Origin: Cryptomeria japonica
Lineage: Eukaryota; Streptophyta; Pinopsida; Cupressales; Cupressaceae
Direction: 5' to 3'
Assembly: GCF_030272615.1 (NCBI RefSeq)
Contig: NC_081405.1
Span: forward strand, 26,800,272 to 26,864,271
DNA length: 64,000 bases
The notes under the pieces are model-generated. The model was not told the origin of the DNA and made no database searches. It worked only from the letters and a program-made list of their open reading frames with translations. Below, piece by piece: positions 10,441 through 21,969 of the stretch; position 1 is the first letter of the stretch; the number at the start of each line of letters is the position of its first letter. A program made the translations under genes and the position numbers.

Positions 10441-12141
10441 GTATCAACAGTAAGGGTATAATAGGCAGCTTGTCGGATAAAGTTACATTTTTGGTTTCGG
10501 GATAGGTCAATGGGTAGGATGTTGTTCTTAAGATAAGCATATATCGGTCCATATAAAGGAGAATCTGAGCCAGTCAAGGCATAGATAACATGGGATTCAG
10601 AGTGGTAATAGGCTGGGGAGAACAGTTGCTCTACCAGAAACTCGTAACAATTCTGTTGCTCTAGAATTTGTAGTAATGAAGCGATAGTAGCCATTGCATC
10701 GACTGCTTTGTTGTCCAACCTTGGTATCTGTTCGAAGGTGATGTGTATAAAATATTGCTTGAAGTCATCCACCATTTACTTGTAGGGTAGCAGCTTGTCG
10801 TCCTTTGTCTGATAGTCGTTGTTGATTTGATTGACGACTAGTTGTGAGTCTCCGTAGACCTTAAAATCTGTGATTCTCCATTCTACAGCCATTTTGATGC
10901 CTATAACCAATGCCTCATATTCAGCCACATTATTGGTGCATGGAAACATAAGCCTATATGATCTTGGTATAGTGTGTCCTTCAGGAGTGATGAACAAAAT
11001 GCCAACACCTGAGCCATGTTGTGTGTAGGATCCGTCAAAGTACAAGATCCATTGTTTGGTAGAAATAGCAAGAACATCTCTGTCCATAAATTCAATCTCC
11101 ATAGTTTGTTGTCGAGGTAGTGGTGCGTCAGCCAACTAATCTGCAATTGCTTGTCCTTTGATAGCTCTTCGTTCTGTGTAGTGGATATCAAATTCACTGA
11201 GAATCATGACCCATTTAGCCAATCGACTTGTAAGAGCTACCTTGCCGAGTACATATTTGAGAGGATCAATTTTTGCAACTAGCTTAATTGTGTGTGCTAT
11301 TATATAATGCCAAAACTTTTGAGAGGCGAATACTATTGTTAGACAAGCCTTGTCAATGAATGTATAGTTTAATTCATATCCGTTCAATGTCCTGCTGATG
11401 TAGTATATAGCTCGTTCCTTGCCTTGTTGATCTTCTTGTGCTAATAGTGCCCCCAGTGATATATTTGTTGTCGAAATGTATAAAATGAGTGGCTTCCCTG
11501 CTATTGATGGTACTAGAACTGGTGGGTTCATTAGATACTGCTTGATTTGATAAAAGGATTCTGCACATTTGGCTTCCCATCGGAACGATACATTCTTATG
11601 TAGCAAATGATTAAATGGGAGACTTTTATCTGCCAGTTGAGTGATGAATCACTTGATTGATTGGAGTCGTCCTTGTAGAGTTCTGAGTTGGCTGATGTTC
11701 CTTGGTGGTGGCATCTCCATAATGGCTTGTATCTTTGTTGTATCCACTTCAATACCCTTAGCTGAATCTATGTAGCCTAGTAAGTTTCCTGAGGTAACCC
11801 CGAAGACACACTTCTTAGGGTTGAGCCTGACTTGGAATTTTTCCAATCTATCGAAAATCTTTTCTAAGATGCTTAGATGTTCTTCTCTGGTGAAGGATTT
11901 AGCTAGTAAATCATCTACGTAGTCTTCCATGAAGGTACGCATCATGTCATGAAAGATTGCTGTCATTGCTCGTTGATAAGTAGCTCTTGCATTCTTTAAG
12001 CCAAAAGGCATAACATTTCAACAGTACGTTCCCCAAGGACAGGTAAACGCTGTTCTATCTTGATCTTCTAGGGCTATCTTTATTTGATTATAGTCTGAAA
12101 AACCGTCCATTAGTGAGAGCATTGCATGGCCTGCTGTGAGG
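10441..12141 (-). pseudogene. pol: RT (partial), RNase H and second RNase H of element A
   Basis: Minus strand. The RT part starts in mid-domain at 12141 and includes the catalytic EDYVDDLLAKS (Tyr-Val-Asp-Asp, near 11908-11925), NPKKCVFGVTSG and the thumb block PPPRNISQLRTLQGR. The Ty3-type RNase H follows (LYISTTNISLGALLAQ, then YYISRTLNGYELNYT). After a linker comes the archaeal-type RNase H at about 10690-11075 with LYFDGSYTQHGSG, TNNVAEYEALV, YGDSQLVVNQ and DNKAVDAMAT. That second domain is a hallmark of the Tat lineage. The RT fingers and palm start are missing because the element is broken at 12141. Several stops and at least one frameshift occur. Confidence 0.88.
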
Positions 12142-12226
12142 TTTATATCTGTCTAACCATGCATGTAATGACTTGATTGAAGTGTTGTGTATTACAGATA
12201 CAGGTCCACTTTTCACACACACAAGT
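12142..12226 (-). repeat. Orphan LTR end of the element-C family
   Basis: About 85 bp match, on the minus strand, the last part of the C LTR, ending CCACTTTTCACACACACA. A few changes separate it from the C copies, including loss of one TATCTG unit. It abuts A's RT with no LTR start, no primer site and no duplication. Confidence 0.85.
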
Positions 12227-12604
12227 AGAAAGATTTTGGTAATTGTCAACTAGGTGGACGCTTCAATTGTTTTTGGTTGTTCAACCTCTACCTCATATCC
12301 TTTTTCTACCCATTGAGGTTCTTCATGGCCAAGTTTAGAAAAAAAAAAAAGCCTGCATTTCTTTTTTGTTTTTTCTTAGAATTTCCTCTGGTTAAGATCA
12401 GACTGTATGGTTTTTAAATGGCTTTTTGGTTTTGTGAATCAAAAAAGTGATTTTTTGGTTTATGTCCCTGTTTTTAATCTAGGTATTTCATACATACTTT
12501 AGTTTGGGCATGTTTTATCATAAAATTATAAAGACTTTATTATGTATTTTGTATTAATAATAATATAATATAGTCGGCCTCAACCCTTTATTGATAAAAA
12601 AAAA
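12227..12604 (+). mobile_element. Probable 5'-truncated LINE tail with poly(A)
   Basis: Non-coding, T-rich sequence ending in TTTATTGATAAAAAAAAA at about 12590-12604, which looks like a LINE 3' end on the plus strand. Possible short target repeats flank it (CACACAAGT on the left, CACTCAAGT on the right). No coding domain remains, so this is tentative. Confidence 0.4.
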
Positions 12605-12697
12605 CACTCAAGTGGCAACCACAACATTAGGTGTGACCCATTTATCCAAATACTTCAAAAAATAATTAACTATCTTTTTGAGACTTTACATACTATA

Positions 12698-13640
12698 GTG
12701 TTGAGGTTGATTAATGCTAATGTGTTGCAACTTCTTCCCATCAAGCCTATAAGTAGCTCTAAGCCTCTAGCACCTTCCTTTGCCTACAAAACCTTTTGTC
12801 AATGCCACCACCAAGTAGGTCATGATACTAATAAGTGTTGTAAGTTGAGATATAAAATTCAAGACCTTATTGATAACAATCTTATATCCATAGCTGGTGT
12901 GAATGATAAAGGGAAAAAGTTTGTAGCACCTCCAAATCTTCACAAAGTCTCTGCCTTCCCACTCTAGCAATGTTGTTGAGTTTCAACCACTTGCATTATT
13001 TCCCAATGACTTGGGTGTGGAGTCCAATAATATTGTTAACCTCATTAAAAAACCTAAACCTAAACCTGAATTATGCATCACCTTTGATCCTCGTGAGACT
13101 ATTGTAACACCTGATGGACCATTATACATTACTATGAAGATTAAAGACAAACTCTCACAAGGGGTGCTCATTGATCCAATTTTTATGATGAATTCAATTA
13201 CTAAAGAACATCTTTTTACTCAACAATTGCATCAAGTTACATATGATAATGGACCATTATACATTACCATGAAGATTAAAGACAAACTCTCACAAGGGAC
13301 TTGCTCATTGATCAGATATTTATGGTGAATTTAATTACTAAAGAACATCTTTTTACTCAACAATTGCATCAAGTTACATATGATAAATCTGATGTTATGA
13401 TCAAGGTGTATGATGGTTTCTCTTTTCGTACTATTGGTTTTATTATTATTCCTATTGAGGTTGGTACTAAGTGCTTAGATGTTACCTTTGCTATTATTCC
13501 TACATCAAATCAATTTCATGTGAAGTTGGGACATCCTTGGCTCTCTTCCATGAAAGTTATTCATTCTACAATCCATAAGTGTTTGAAGTTCTCGCATAAT
13601 AGGAATATTATCACGATGAATCATCGCCTTTACTAACCCA
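12698..13640 (+). pseudogene. gag: Gag-protease fragment of a Ty3/gypsy element
   Basis: The first frame (12698-12964) has a nucleocapsid-like zinc motif of the C-x2-H-x4-H-x4-C form (CQCHHQVGHDTNKC) followed by KLRYKIQDLIDNN, matching the equivalent part of B's gag (CDFHYNKGHQTNDC). From 13011 the frames encode a retropepsin-like region: IMVNxITKEHLFTQQ, VKVYDGFSFRTIG and KLGHPWLSSMKVIHSTIHKCLKF (the ILLGRPW-WIHxM equivalent). The region holds a 135-bp duplication that shifts the frame. No RT follows. It is an isolated relic, perhaps part of element E or of an unrelated element. Confidence 0.75.
13113..13387 (+). repeat. 135-bp tandem duplication inside the protease relic
   Basis: Copy 1 starts at 13113 and copy 2 at 13248; the start GGACCATTATACATTAC repeats 135 bp later. 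Copy 2 has small changes, including the extra base in CACAAGGGACTTGCTC, which shift the frame. Confidence 0.88.
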
Positions 13641-14280
13641 TAACGAAGTGTGGAAAATTTGCCATTGATTAATTTTGGCTTAAGAACCTAAACCTATAAA
13701 TCCTCGAGATGATATTTTTTATCTTACAAAAAGTGGAAAAGTGATATGATATTGGTCTTAAGTAAACCTAGAGACCTTTCACCCAGGGATATTCCTCCTC
13801 ATTTGGTAACTAGAAATAAGAAATAAAATCATAATTGAGCTCTCAATTGCACTCTAGAAAAAATAATTTGTCTATATTAGCAAGAATTCAAGTATTCATC
13901 AAGCATTGAAGGAGAAGGTCAAGTTAAGATCAAGCATTCATGTTCAAGCATCGATGGTCAACTTTTTATGAAGACACTCTATATTGCATCACAAACCTTT
14001 GCATGAGGATTCAAGCAAACTTCATCAAGGTATCAAGTTCAAGCATTTTAAGATTAGATCTAGTCTTTCTCTCAAAAGGAAAGCATTCCATTTCAATTAT
14101 ATTATATTTGAATTATAGATTCAAGTCAAGGTTAATTACTAAACTGGGGTTTGACCCAAGGAAAACCCCCATTACCCAAACCTATTTCCTTCTTTCTATG
14201 TGCAAGGAATTATCTCAAGAGTCAGGAGCAATGAATTGGGTAGTGTAGATGATGACACCCAAACTTAGATTTTGAAGGCA
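13641..14280. other. No gene recognised
   Basis: Only short frames. Several spaced CAAGCATT and CAAGTTCAAGCAT words occur at 13900-14050, but no domain is seen. Confidence 0.45.
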
Positions 14281-14290
14281 TGAAAAACGG

Positions 14291-14437
14291 AGGACCAAGA
14301 TGATTGGGTCCCCTTGGTCCTGAGAATTTTTGACAACCTTCTGATAGTGATTTTGTGCATCATCCTAATCCTTAAAATATCTAGTTTGTCTGCCCTCAAC
14401 ATTATGAGGACCAGGGCATTCTACCCCCCTCGGTCCT
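14291..14437. repeat. Two hairpin units, AGGACC/GGTCCT type
   Basis: AGGACCAAG at 14291-14299 pairs exactly with CTTGGTCCT at 14313-14321. A second, weaker unit (AGGACCAGGG with CCTCGGTCCT) lies at 14407-14437. They precede the main hairpin array of element E. Confidence 0.7.
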
Positions 14438-15018
14438 GACAATCCATTTACAACTCCATTTTCCCTCCTTAGATCCATGTTTACAACTCTACATGATATT
14501 TAGAACATTACGTTACTATTATTTTATGTCAATTTCTCATTGTTTGTCCTAGATCTAATATTGCAATTCAACCCTAATTACAATTCGATTTGAACTCTAA
14601 CAAGGGAAGAATTAACATGATCTGAATTCAATCATTTTATAATTGGATCAATCAAGTTCAATTCCCTCTCCTTAATGTAATGGTGGTCAAGTGAAATTAG
14701 TGGCTTTATCAATTGAGTTGTTGAAGCACTAATTTTCCACACCTTACATCCACCAATCATGCTTGTATGAAATTTTCTAAAGCCTTTCAACACAATTGCT
14801 CCTTGTTATCATGCTTTTATATTTCGTCCTCAAATCTGAAAGAATATGGTAACCCCCACAATTTTTAGCCAATTGTGGCTCCTACATTCTGAGTGTATTA
14901 ATAGGGGTTATTTTTGTCTAGAATCTCCTTATAAATTTTTGGTCTTTAAGTAATTTTTTGTTTCTTTTTTCATTTCTTTTTACTTAGTTTTATTTTTTCC
15001 CTAAGTGGCAGGATAGGT

Positions 15019-15915
15019 GCTAAACCCGGCTTTGCACTTACCTTGCCATCTGAGATGCAAATCAGGTCCATGAACCCGAAATACACCTTAGGATGCAAAT
15101 TAGGTCCATTGACCCAATTTACATAAGTAATGATCTTTCCTTTGAATTTAATGAGGTTGTGTTTGTTTTGAAAACAAACTCTTAGATGTTTTAATCGTCC
15201 TTTTTGGTTTTAATTGTTATTGTGCCCTATCTTATTTTTGGTCCAAAATCGCATCTAAGAGTTTCTCAATACCATGACCCTCAATTGTTTCAGGTATGTT
15301 CATCTTTTCCTTTCATTTTTCTTTATTGGCTTTCTTTGGGTCATATCCTCTATGTGTCATTTTTTTGCATCATGGTGTCTCTCAAATCCTAAGACCCACG
15401 CAACATCATGTTTGAAGTTTAGGCATTTTGTTTTCGAGACACTCTTTCGATGTCTTTTGGGTTTGTAGACCCAAACTACACTAAATTTGGTGTTGTTCGG
15501 ACCTACAAACCCAAAGGACACATGTTTCCTTTCTTTTGAATGATTTTACTTGCCTTGGTCCCTTTTGGGTTCACTGACCCAAACTACACCAAGAGACTAA
15601 TGTCATACGAGCTTGTAAACCCGAATGGATTTTCCTCTTTGTTTTTTCCCTAGTGTAAGTTGGGTCCACAAACTTGACCCGCAACTTCATTGTTCACAAT
15701 ATTTTAAGGTGTATGTCGGGCCTGTGGACCCGACTTACACGAACACTTCCCATACTCAAGGTGTATGTTGGGTCTATGAACCTAACTTACACTTAGAGTC
15801 GACCTAATTTTGATTAGGTGTCAATCGAGTCTGTAGACCCAATTTGCATCATGTATTTCATGAGTTCTACCCTAGGTGTAAATCAAGCCTATAAACTGAT
15901 TGACACCAACACTTA
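15019..15915 (+). repeat. Hairpin-motif array of element E (GGGTC/GACCC type)
   Basis: About a dozen degenerate units built on GTGTAAGTYGGGTC, a 4-8 nt loop and GACCCRACTTACAC. The best unit pairs GTGTATGTCGGG (15709-15720) with CCCGACTTACAC (15729-15740), 11 of 12 positions. Other units lie near 15064, 15103, 15462, 15499, 15567, 15661, 15771, 15829 and 15889. Most units lie in the proposed intron of the E gene; the first few lie upstream of its donor. Confidence 0.8.
15204..15293 (+). pseudogene. Proposed exon 1 of the element-E accessory gene
   Basis: An open frame ending VSQYHDPQLFQ runs into CAG/GTATGT, a good plant 5' splice site, at 15293/15294, in phase 0. The residue pattern [RQ][YH]xxPxx[YF] near the end loosely resembles exon 1 of the PMD genes (RRYQRPAAYGP in A). 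The true start codon is not identified; the left limit is only where the frame is open. Confidence 0.45.
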
Positions 15916-16103
15916 GAATTTTTCTCAGTGTGAATATGTAATACAATTGATTACTTAGAAATTTTCTAAGTATGAAGAAGAAGCTTTATCTATGGAGGAC
16001 TTTTGAAGACAAGATCTTTTTAGCATTCTTGAAGGTATTTTTCATGAAGATGTTTTCAACTAACTCAAGAGATTTTTCTCCAACTTGCAGTCACAACTAG
16101 CAG

Positions 16104-18953
16104 ATGACTTCACCTTCTCTAAGTCAGAAAAAGATGAAGTTTAAAAAGCAAGATCCTCATCCTACCTTTCCATAGTCTTCAGTGGTCTCCAATATTGAAC
16201 ATATCAGAGATACAGAGATAGGTCATGTTGACTTGGAAGAGTTTCTTAAAAGGGTTGAGAATCCTCCAAACTACTATTTGATGGAATCCACTATCAATAG
16301 TGGTATACATCAAGTTGCAACCTTTCCTATGTTACTTCATAATCCTAAGTTCGTGCATGCAGTGGTGAACCATTTGATCCTGTTAGCAAAAGTGTTAAGG
16401 ATGTTGATGGGAATAAAGTATTGGTATTAGACAAATATTTCTTTGATACATTGTTCAAGTGTCTAGATATAGATTCTTTTTCCAACTTGGCTATGGAATC
16501 AACTGAAGTTTATTATGAGAAGAACTCAGATGGGCATAGGAAGAATATTAATGATAATTGGTTGAAAACTCCTAGACTGACCATTTCTAGGTGGCCCAAG
16601 ACTATTCACATAAGTGATTTCATAGAGGAAGTGAATGGTCTAATCACTCTCCTAAGCAGGGTTAAAGGTTTACCCATTTCAGGTACCTATTATGCGTGGA
16701 TGTATCAATACATTCATGATATAAGACAAAATACTAAGCGGATCTTTTGGGTCAGGAAAATAAGTGATGCACTCTATGATCAACTTACCAAAGTTCCCAT
16801 GACGTTGAAGCTCTACATGACCTCATACTTGGTATATGTTGCAACTGCCATAAGAAATTTTCTAGGTTTGTCTACAAAAGGTGATAGAAGATATGTCCCT
16901 GTTTGGAAGTACTACCCACAACTAACTTTGATGCTTTCTTTCATCTTTTTTTTGTTTGTTTGACAAGAGTCTTGAAGACAAAAGAGATTCAGATGAGGCC
17001 TAGGAAATGGTGAACAAGTATGGATGAATGTTCCTCCAATTTCCTACCTTCACTTACCAGAGAATTGGTTGTTTTGATAACCAACCATTCATGCTTCCTA
17101 GGTACACATCTAACAAAATTTTTTTGATGGAGTTGGAATGACAAATGATATATGTTCATGAGAGGCAATCAAGTTCACATAGGTCGGGTTTCAAATTCTC
17201 TTTGTCCATTGAGAGGTATTCAATCAATTTAGTTTTCAAGCCTAGAGCCATGGATTAAGAAATGAGAAGTCACAATGAGGTTCATCAGAGCTCAAAGAGA
17301 TTTTGATTATAGGAGTATGAAGAACAAATTGAAAAGGTCTTATACTCATATTTACAAAGTTGAAGATGTATGGGTAGATAGTAGAACATAGAAAGAGATT
17401 AGGAAGCTTCATTATTTTCATCTTACCAAAGAGAAAATAATCAATCTCAATTTGGTCGATGTACTAGAAGACCTTGATGATGATGATATTGTTCTTGAGC
17501 CTATATATGAGGCTAAGAAAATTGAAATTTCTCTTTCCTTTGATCCAATGGTCACAAAAGGAAGTTGTTTCTATAAAAACTTGTTTTCAAAAGCTTCTTG
17601 CAAATACAATTGTGTGGCCCACCTCAAAGGGCATTCAACTCAAATATTTTACTACAGGTTCAGAAGAAGATATTTTTGAGCCAATTGGGAAGAATCCAGA
17701 ATTGAGGACAAAGAATAGACAAGATCCCAACATCTCAACTACAACTCCTAGATTCAAGTTCACTGTAGGAAAGGGTAAAGGTTAGGAGCAAGCTGAAACA
17801 TTTGTTCCAAATGCTTAGGAAGAGAAAGATTTGGAAGTTTTAGGTGAACACCTAGACTATGAACCTCCTGATTTATATAATGAAGCAGTAGATAATGAAG
17901 TTCAAATTGAAGACCAGCCTACAAAAGAAGAGCATTCTTAAGAGAAAGAAGAAGAATTTGATGAAGAAAATTTACTAGAGACTCCAAAGGATAAAGCACT
18001 AGGGAAGATTTCAATACAAGTTTCCCAAGCACTTGATCTAGTAACAATCATTTCATCCTCACAAGTTCATGTTTTTACCTTTGTACCTTTTAGGTGAATA
18101 GTTTCATATGTACCCACAACTTCTACTTTTGACTCAATAGCAGTCAGAACTACCCCTAGAAATTGCATTCATGTATATGCCAATGAATCTATATTAGAAA
18201 CTTCCCAAGGTAACATTGTTAATGTTTTCTCTTCTTTACCGGAAGTAACATCCAATATGTTAGATGATTTTGACAAATTTCTGGTAGAAACTGGTTCCAA
18301 GCCTAGTGAGCCATCTACTGAAAATCCTACATGTGTGGTTGTTACTACCACTACTTCACCTATAATGGCCACTATTTCTTAGAGCCAAGGGGTTGCATCT
18401 CAAACATTGGTTTCAGGTTCTAAAAATGTTTCAGTACTTCCTCCATGGTTACTTTCAAATACCCCCAAAAGAAAGAAAGAAACAATTTCTCTTGATGACT
18501 TTTATTTTGGTCAATTAGTTCTTGTGAAGCCAAAAGCTACCAAGAAAGACAAAAGTATCTTGAGGGTGAGAATTGACCAGGCCAAGAATAAGTGTGTTGA
18601 GGTTGCAACACCTACCTTAGATACAAATGTAGATAAAGTTCAAGCAGAGGATTATATTGTGAAGAGAATAGATCTCGATAAGAAAACCCATGACAATGCC
18701 AAGCAAGATGCATATGAGGCTTTCCAGTCCCTCATTATCAGATATGATGTAGAGAAAATGAAGAAAGATAAGCTCAAGGCTCTAGTAGAATTGCTTACCA
18801 ATGTTTTGATCAAAATCACTAAGTCTACCTAGGTAGTTGAGCCTGGAACTTCATCAATTGATGAAACAACCATCAAGCAAGCTGAGAGGCTCACCTCAAG
18901 GGGTATCGTAGTGGGTGAATGGATGGAAAAAATGCAAAGTCAAGGAACATATC
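16104..18953 (+). pseudogene. Accessory gene of element E, exon 2, unknown family
   Basis: A long decayed coding region begins at an acceptor (TTGCAG at 16085-16090, or CTAGCAG ending at 16103, which keeps phase 0 with exon 1). The reading frame changes near 16380 and is cut by stops, for example TAG at 16173. Recognisable stretches are VDLEEFLKRVENPPNYYLM, ISRWPKTIHISDFIEEVNG, YYAWMYQYIHDIRQNTKRI and, near the end, a Lys/Asp-rich, probably coiled segment at 18480-18830. I do not recognise the family; it is not obviously a PMD protein, RT, gag or integrase. It stops abruptly at 18953, where B's broken 5' LTR begins, although the frame is still open. Its position after a hairpin-filled intron copies the plan of the PMD genes, so an element-borne accessory gene is the likeliest reading. 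A truncated host gene is a less likely alternative. Confidence 0.55.
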
Positions 18954-19684
18954 TTTTGACCTTTACACAAGAGTTTATCCTTTGGGTAAAAGCTTTATCC
19001 AATGGATAACCTTAACCTAACCTTAACCTCTACCATCTAAGGTAACCTTCATGTCTTCTCAAGCATTTAATGCTTCTTACCTCTCCTCTCAAGTAGTCTT
19101 ATGTTGACAATTGTTACCATTTCATTGGTGAGAATTGAAAACATGGATTGATAGCTTTCAATCTTGACCCTTGATAAGATCATTCAATCTTGACCATCCA
19201 TTGCCCTATTTTTCCTATAAATAGAGCTCTCATTCCTCCATTTCTAGAATACAAGTCTTTAGCATCATACTTATACTTAATTTTAACAAGCATTTAGCCT
19301 CTCTTTGCAATAGAAGTAAATCTAATAATCATTTTAGAGTATTTCTATCATCTTAGATTAAATCATATAGCTAGTATATCATGTTAGGATAGTATTTTTA
19401 CCAACCTTGTCATCTTATCATCTAGTTTAGTTCATTTACTAGAATCGTGCATAAATAGGATGCATTCATACTAAATTCGATCAAAAACATCCCTCGTTCT
19501 TGCATTCGTCGTCCCTAAGTCACTTTGCTCAGTGATTTGAGAGCAAAGGCATTGGCTTGAGGGACCTTGTGAGATAGAGAACCATGGAACATTCCTTGGG
19601 AAGTTGAGCCATTCCTCATGGCTCCATAACTTGCACCAAGAGTCCCATGGGTGTGTGGGAAAGTCTTTGAATATTTTCACATTT
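18954..19684 (+). repeat. 5' LTR remnant of element B
   Basis: Aligns base by base to 52094-52827 of the 3' LTR, with about 29 substitutions. It includes the TATA box CTATAAATAG at 19215-19224. It stops 28 bp short of the LTR end CTGCATACA, which the A and B 3' LTRs share. Confidence 0.85.
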
Positions 19685-21969
19685 TAAGTCTTTGTATAAA
19701 AGGATCAATTTTTAAAAATTTTGCAAGGTAAAAGAACCACACTTGTCTAGTTTTATTCAAAGTTAAAGACCGAAGTTCTTCCCCTTTGTCGATTTATTTT
19801 GTTGACCAAAATCGAAGTTTTTCTTTATTGGCCAGGTTTCATTTTCTAGATTAGATAATCATTGATTTGATGGAATAAAATGAACACCATATTTTTCTAG
19901 AGCAATATCTCCATATAGATTTTACCAAATCATTGCAATAAAAGGCTAAAAAGAACACTTGTGTGCTTCGCTTCGAAAGTGGAAGGTATATGCTCTCCTT
20001 TTAACTGGGTGATCAAAAAGCCAAACCACTCTTATGCTTTCAGTGTTTTTAAGCATTAAAACCTTTAGCAGGCTTGCCCTCTCGAGTAGTTGAACAACTC
20101 TTAAAGCCATTCTTTGGCCAGTGTGAGGGGAACGACCTAAGTGGGAAATGGCTTTGACACCAAGTGTTCCAACCCACTATAATCAAAAGTGGAAAGTGAC
20201 GAAAGTCCTTTTCAACGGTTGCGCACACTGATTAGCCTTCCCCTAGTATCTTTACGATATGTAAAGCCTTTGTTCTAAAGTTTGGGAAGCCTCCTGAGGG
20301 AGTTTATCACTGACGGTCGAATGGGAAGCCTGATTACAAACTTTAGCATTAGAAACTTTGAGCCGAGTCAGTATCCAAACATTTGTAGTATCATAGTGCA
20401 AGGGTGGGGAAGAATCTGCCCCCAATATTACTCACCATTTATCTCCCAAGATAACTACTCAATTGTGAATCAATTCACTTTGAGTTAATTTCTGGCAAAA
20501 GGCAAAAAAATGGGTGCCCCCTAGGGGGTGACAAGGCTATTTGGGCTGACAGAGAATCGAGACTAGTGATCTATGGTATTGTCAATGACCCTTGAATAAA
20601 GAGTCTGATTGAATTGTATTTTCTATATCCAAACCTGTTAAAACACTAGGGATTTGAACACATCCTCACAGAACATACACTCATTGTTTAGACTAGGCAA
20701 AATTGAAACAAAGTTCACAAATCATAGAAAACCACCAAATCAAAACTATCAGGGCAGTTTAGCGCGTAAGAGAAACATCTTAGCGCTTTGGAACCACAGT
20801 TTAGCGCATGCAAGCTTCAACATAACGCATCAGTACTGAACTTTAGCGCATATTCAATCCCAAGTAAATAGTTTCAAACCTTCACACTTTTTGAAAGCAT
20901 TTGAGCGTGTTGAAGCAACAGCTTAGCGCGTTGAGATCAAACACTAGCACGTTGAGATCAGCTATTAGCGCATTGATGGGACATATTAGCGCATACCCTT
21001 TCAAACCAAACCAAAATCAAATAGACCAAGTTAGCGTGTCAGAAACGCAGCTTAGAGCGTGGAGACCTTTCTCTAGCACGTTGTGAAAATTCGGTAGCGC
21101 ATTGGGTTTCTGGCTTAGTGCATAGCCGAAACTGAGAAAATAGGGGGCAAAACTTAAACTATTTTAAAAATTTCTGAAAACAATTTAGGAAGCCCTTTTT
21201 CCTCACTTGAACTCCATCACACAAAAAATTGAAATCAGAGTATCACAACTACTCCAAAAGCAAGTTTTCCTTAAAACAAAGTTGTCCAAATCCAAAAAAT
21301 AGTCAAGAGATAAACCACATCTCTCCTATCAAAATCAGGAAAGATCATCACATGTATCAAAAGGTCCTTCAATCAAATGGATTTTTATCCAAAAACATAC
21401 TTGTTTTAAACTCAAAGTTGTCAAATCGAGTTTCCATATCAGGAAAGCTCTTATTCTATATCATTTGACACACTTTGTCGTGAGGGGGCATCTAAACCTT
21501 CATTTGATAAAGTAAAACTTAAGTTTCCAAACAAGATATCTTGAATCCAAAACAAATCAAAGGAAACCATTGATCACTTGTGCATGACTAATCCTATATT
21601 CTGAGAAGAAAGAGTATTTATCATAACACTAAGTTGAGGAAACAACAACCCAGTTCTCTTAAACTTGCCAAACGGAATAGATTTTTATACATCAATCACC
21701 AACTCTTCAAATCTCATCGAACATTCCTCCGTCATATGCGCTTGTATCTTTAAGACAAAACACACAAATTTGACAAAGAACCATTGAGAAGTAGAGCCTT
21801 CTATCAAAAATCAGCATTCAGTCAATGCCTAAATCGAGGAGGAAAGATCAATCCAACTTTCTTCCCCGAAGTGTACATCACTTACAATATACCGCAATTT
21901 GATCCACCAACCCCTGAGAAAAACATCGAAGAGGAGTTCATTCCTTTTGTCACAGAAAGTTTCTACTAA
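19685..21969 (+). other. Leader region of element B
   Basis: Non-coding leader between LTR and gag. A block near 20110-20190 (GGAACGACCTAAGTGGG, then CCCACTATAATCAAAAG) matches the leader of C (GAGAACGACCCAAGTG, then CTCACTATAATAAATAG on C's sense strand, near 48240-48300). An open frame in the gag frame runs from 21784 to a TAA immediately before the gag ATG; it is not conserved in C. Confidence 0.7.
20758..21122 (+). repeat. TAGCGCAT motif array in the leader of element B
   Basis: About 15 degenerate copies such as TTTAGCGCGTAAG, CTTAGCGCTTTGG and ATTAGCGCATACC. Their orientation relative to the element is opposite to that of the array near the 3' LTR (50430-50835). Confidence 0.85.

Larger units (their letters stand above)
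3106..12141 (-). mobile_element. Element A: Tat-type Ty3/gypsy retrotransposon, 5' half missing
   Basis: On the minus strand the order is RT (second half), Ty3 RNase H, second (archaeal-type) RNase H, integrase, tail spacer, opposite-strand PMD gene, polypurine tract and 3' LTR. The double RNase H and an extra antisense ORF between pol and 3' LTR are known traits of the plant Tat lineage. The protein and the 3' LTR match element B closely, so A and B are one family. Gag, protease, leader, primer site and 5' LTR are gone: at about 12141 the RT sequence switches in mid-domain to the end of a C-family LTR. Confidence 0.9.

Noticed and set aside
15625..15807. 60-codon frame in the E array
   Set aside because: It merely reads through hairpin repeats; the HKLDPQLHCSQYF-like words come from the repeated motif.
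18407..18832. 141-codon frame as a host gene
   Set aside because: It continues the frame of the decayed element-E gene, with stops just upstream and downstream, and is cut by B's LTR.
20511..20530. TGGGTGCCCCCTAGGGGG as primer binding site of element B
   Set aside because: The LTR end shared by A and B lies elsewhere, and sequence before this point matches C's leader downstream of the primer site, so this spot is inside the leader. The resemblance to TGGCGCCC is probably chance.
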